Positions 63,480 through 64,000 of a DNA stretch of 64,000 nucleotides are shown here, piece by piece; position 1 is the first letter of the stretch; every line of letters starts with the position of its first letter. The stretch comes from Arthrinium phaeospermum (Eukaryota > Ascomycota > Sordariomycetes > Amphisphaeriales > Apiosporaceae): the NCBI GenBank assembly GCA_006503535.1, contig QYRS01000012.1, positions 1,860,001 to 1,924,000 of the forward strand. Direction: 5' to 3'. Both the position numbers and the translations under genes were made by a program. The notes under the pieces were generated by a model that was not told the origin of the DNA, ran no database searches, and worked only from the letters and a program-made list of their open reading frames with translations.

Positions 63480-63858
63480 CCACCAATCTACTTAATGCAT
63501 GTCTCATTGCGCCTCAAGTATCCGGTTGCTACACTACGAGACAAGGCAGAACAGCCCAAACTATTGTGCTGACCTTGGCTGGTTTGCTGAACCCGGAGTC
63601 GGGCTCATGTTCAGTGACTGCGGAAACTTGCAATCCGGTCCCGATGACGAACGAGTGCAGTTTCTCGTTCACAGCCCGTTGAGGGTCACTTCGAGGGCCA
63701 GTCCAGGTCATCAGCTCTGGAGAAAGTTCGGAAGCTGAATCATTGCCTCGGTCTGAGTAGGGATCCTGATACAAACGTGTTTGTTAGTGAGATTGAAAGT
63801 CCTCAAGACCAGTCAGAATACCCACTGGCTGAGACCGAGTCCGATGCGTCCAACTGAG
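63480..63858 (+). pseudogene. Possible decayed relative of the 60.1-kb gene
   Basis: Short matches occur in order to the second exon of the 60.1-kb gene: DNA GGTCCCGATGACGAACGAGT then CTCGTTCACAGCCC, compared with GGTCCCGATGACACTCTTCGTTCACAGTC, and peptide PVQVISSGESSEAE compared with DLQVTSSESGTGAT. A further open piece reads DPDTNVFVSEIESPQDQSEY, ending TESDASN at a stop. The pieces are in different frames with stops between, so no intact gene can be read. The similarity is low and the call is tentative. Confidence 0.35.
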
Positions 63859-64000
63859 TTGGGTCGAGAAACATGATCCGGTACAGATCTCCTTCGCGTC
63901 TGATAGAGATGCGAAGGATACCTCCATCTCTAAGCGAGTCGATAAGTTGTCTGACGTAGTCGTTCGTCTCATCCTTGGTCATCCAGATTCCGACAGCAAT
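63803..64000 (-). CDS. Right-edge partial gene, 3' end only
   Basis: Minus-strand frame open from the window edge to a TGA at 63803..63805, 65 codons, with no start inside the window. It reads AVGIWMTKDETNDYVRQLID, SLRDGGILRISIRREGDLYR, then IMFLDPTQLD and a Ser-rich end. The amphipathic, balanced composition suggests a real folded domain, though it overlaps the possible pseudogene on the other strand. Not recognised. Confidence 0.42.
   Translation of the reverse strand: MAVGIWMTKDETNDYVRQLIDSLRDGGILRISIRREGDLYRIMFLDPTQLDASDSVSASGYSDWS

Overview
The window is nuclear DNA of a filamentous ascomycete, most likely a Sordariomycete. Genes are split by short introns (about 50-140 bp, GTAAGT-like donors, CTAAC/CTGAC branch sites) and lie on both strands without operons. 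The proteins are typical of moulds: a HET-domain protein, a fungal STAND-type N-terminal domain joined to ankyrin repeats, a Fungal_trans regulator, a CYP, a GH51 arabinofuranosidase and Lag1 ceramide synthase. I see no rRNA, tRNA, CRISPR array or intact transposon.

Left part (1-25 kb) is mostly conserved genes: the 5' end of GH51 arabinofuranosidase (-), ceramide synthase (-), an MDR oxidoreductase (-), a cytochrome P450 (-), a GT31-like glycosyltransferase (+), a Gln/Pro-rich protein with a doubtful frame (+), a His-rich Ctr copper transporter (-), a HET protein (+), an acidic protein with tandem SUMO-interacting-like motifs (+), a trypsin-fold protease without signal peptide (-), and a Fungal_trans protein that lacks a zinc cluster (+).

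Middle part (26-42 kb): an NLR-like ankyrin protein without an NTPase (-), minisatellites, a small unknown gene, three tandem degenerate RACK1-like fragments, an intact Kes1/Osh4 oxysterol-binding protein (+), a low-complexity protein (-), and an ATP-grasp ligase (-) that is frameshifted and faces a decayed MFS transporter (+).

Right part (42-64 kb) is an accessory block built from small paralogous families with no function I recognise: three proteins with an invariant double metal-binding signature (42.5, 44.2 and 61.2 kb), two to four proteins with a [FY]xxWxV[DE]xxxW motif (46.0 and 50.3 kb, possibly 34.6 and 30.9 kb), two F-box-like/ankyrin proteins (47.5 and 53.5 kb), two small basic proteins (51.5 and 52.4 kb), a 25-residue-repeat protein with a His pair in every repeat (56.6 kb), a polytopic membrane protein (58.6 kb) and a small nuclear-looking protein (60.1 kb) with a decayed relative at the right edge. 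One gene in this block carries an exact 64-bp tandem duplication that shifts its frame. This block is the best candidate for undescribed biology. Several single-base frame breaks elsewhere fall in or near C or G runs and may be assembly errors.
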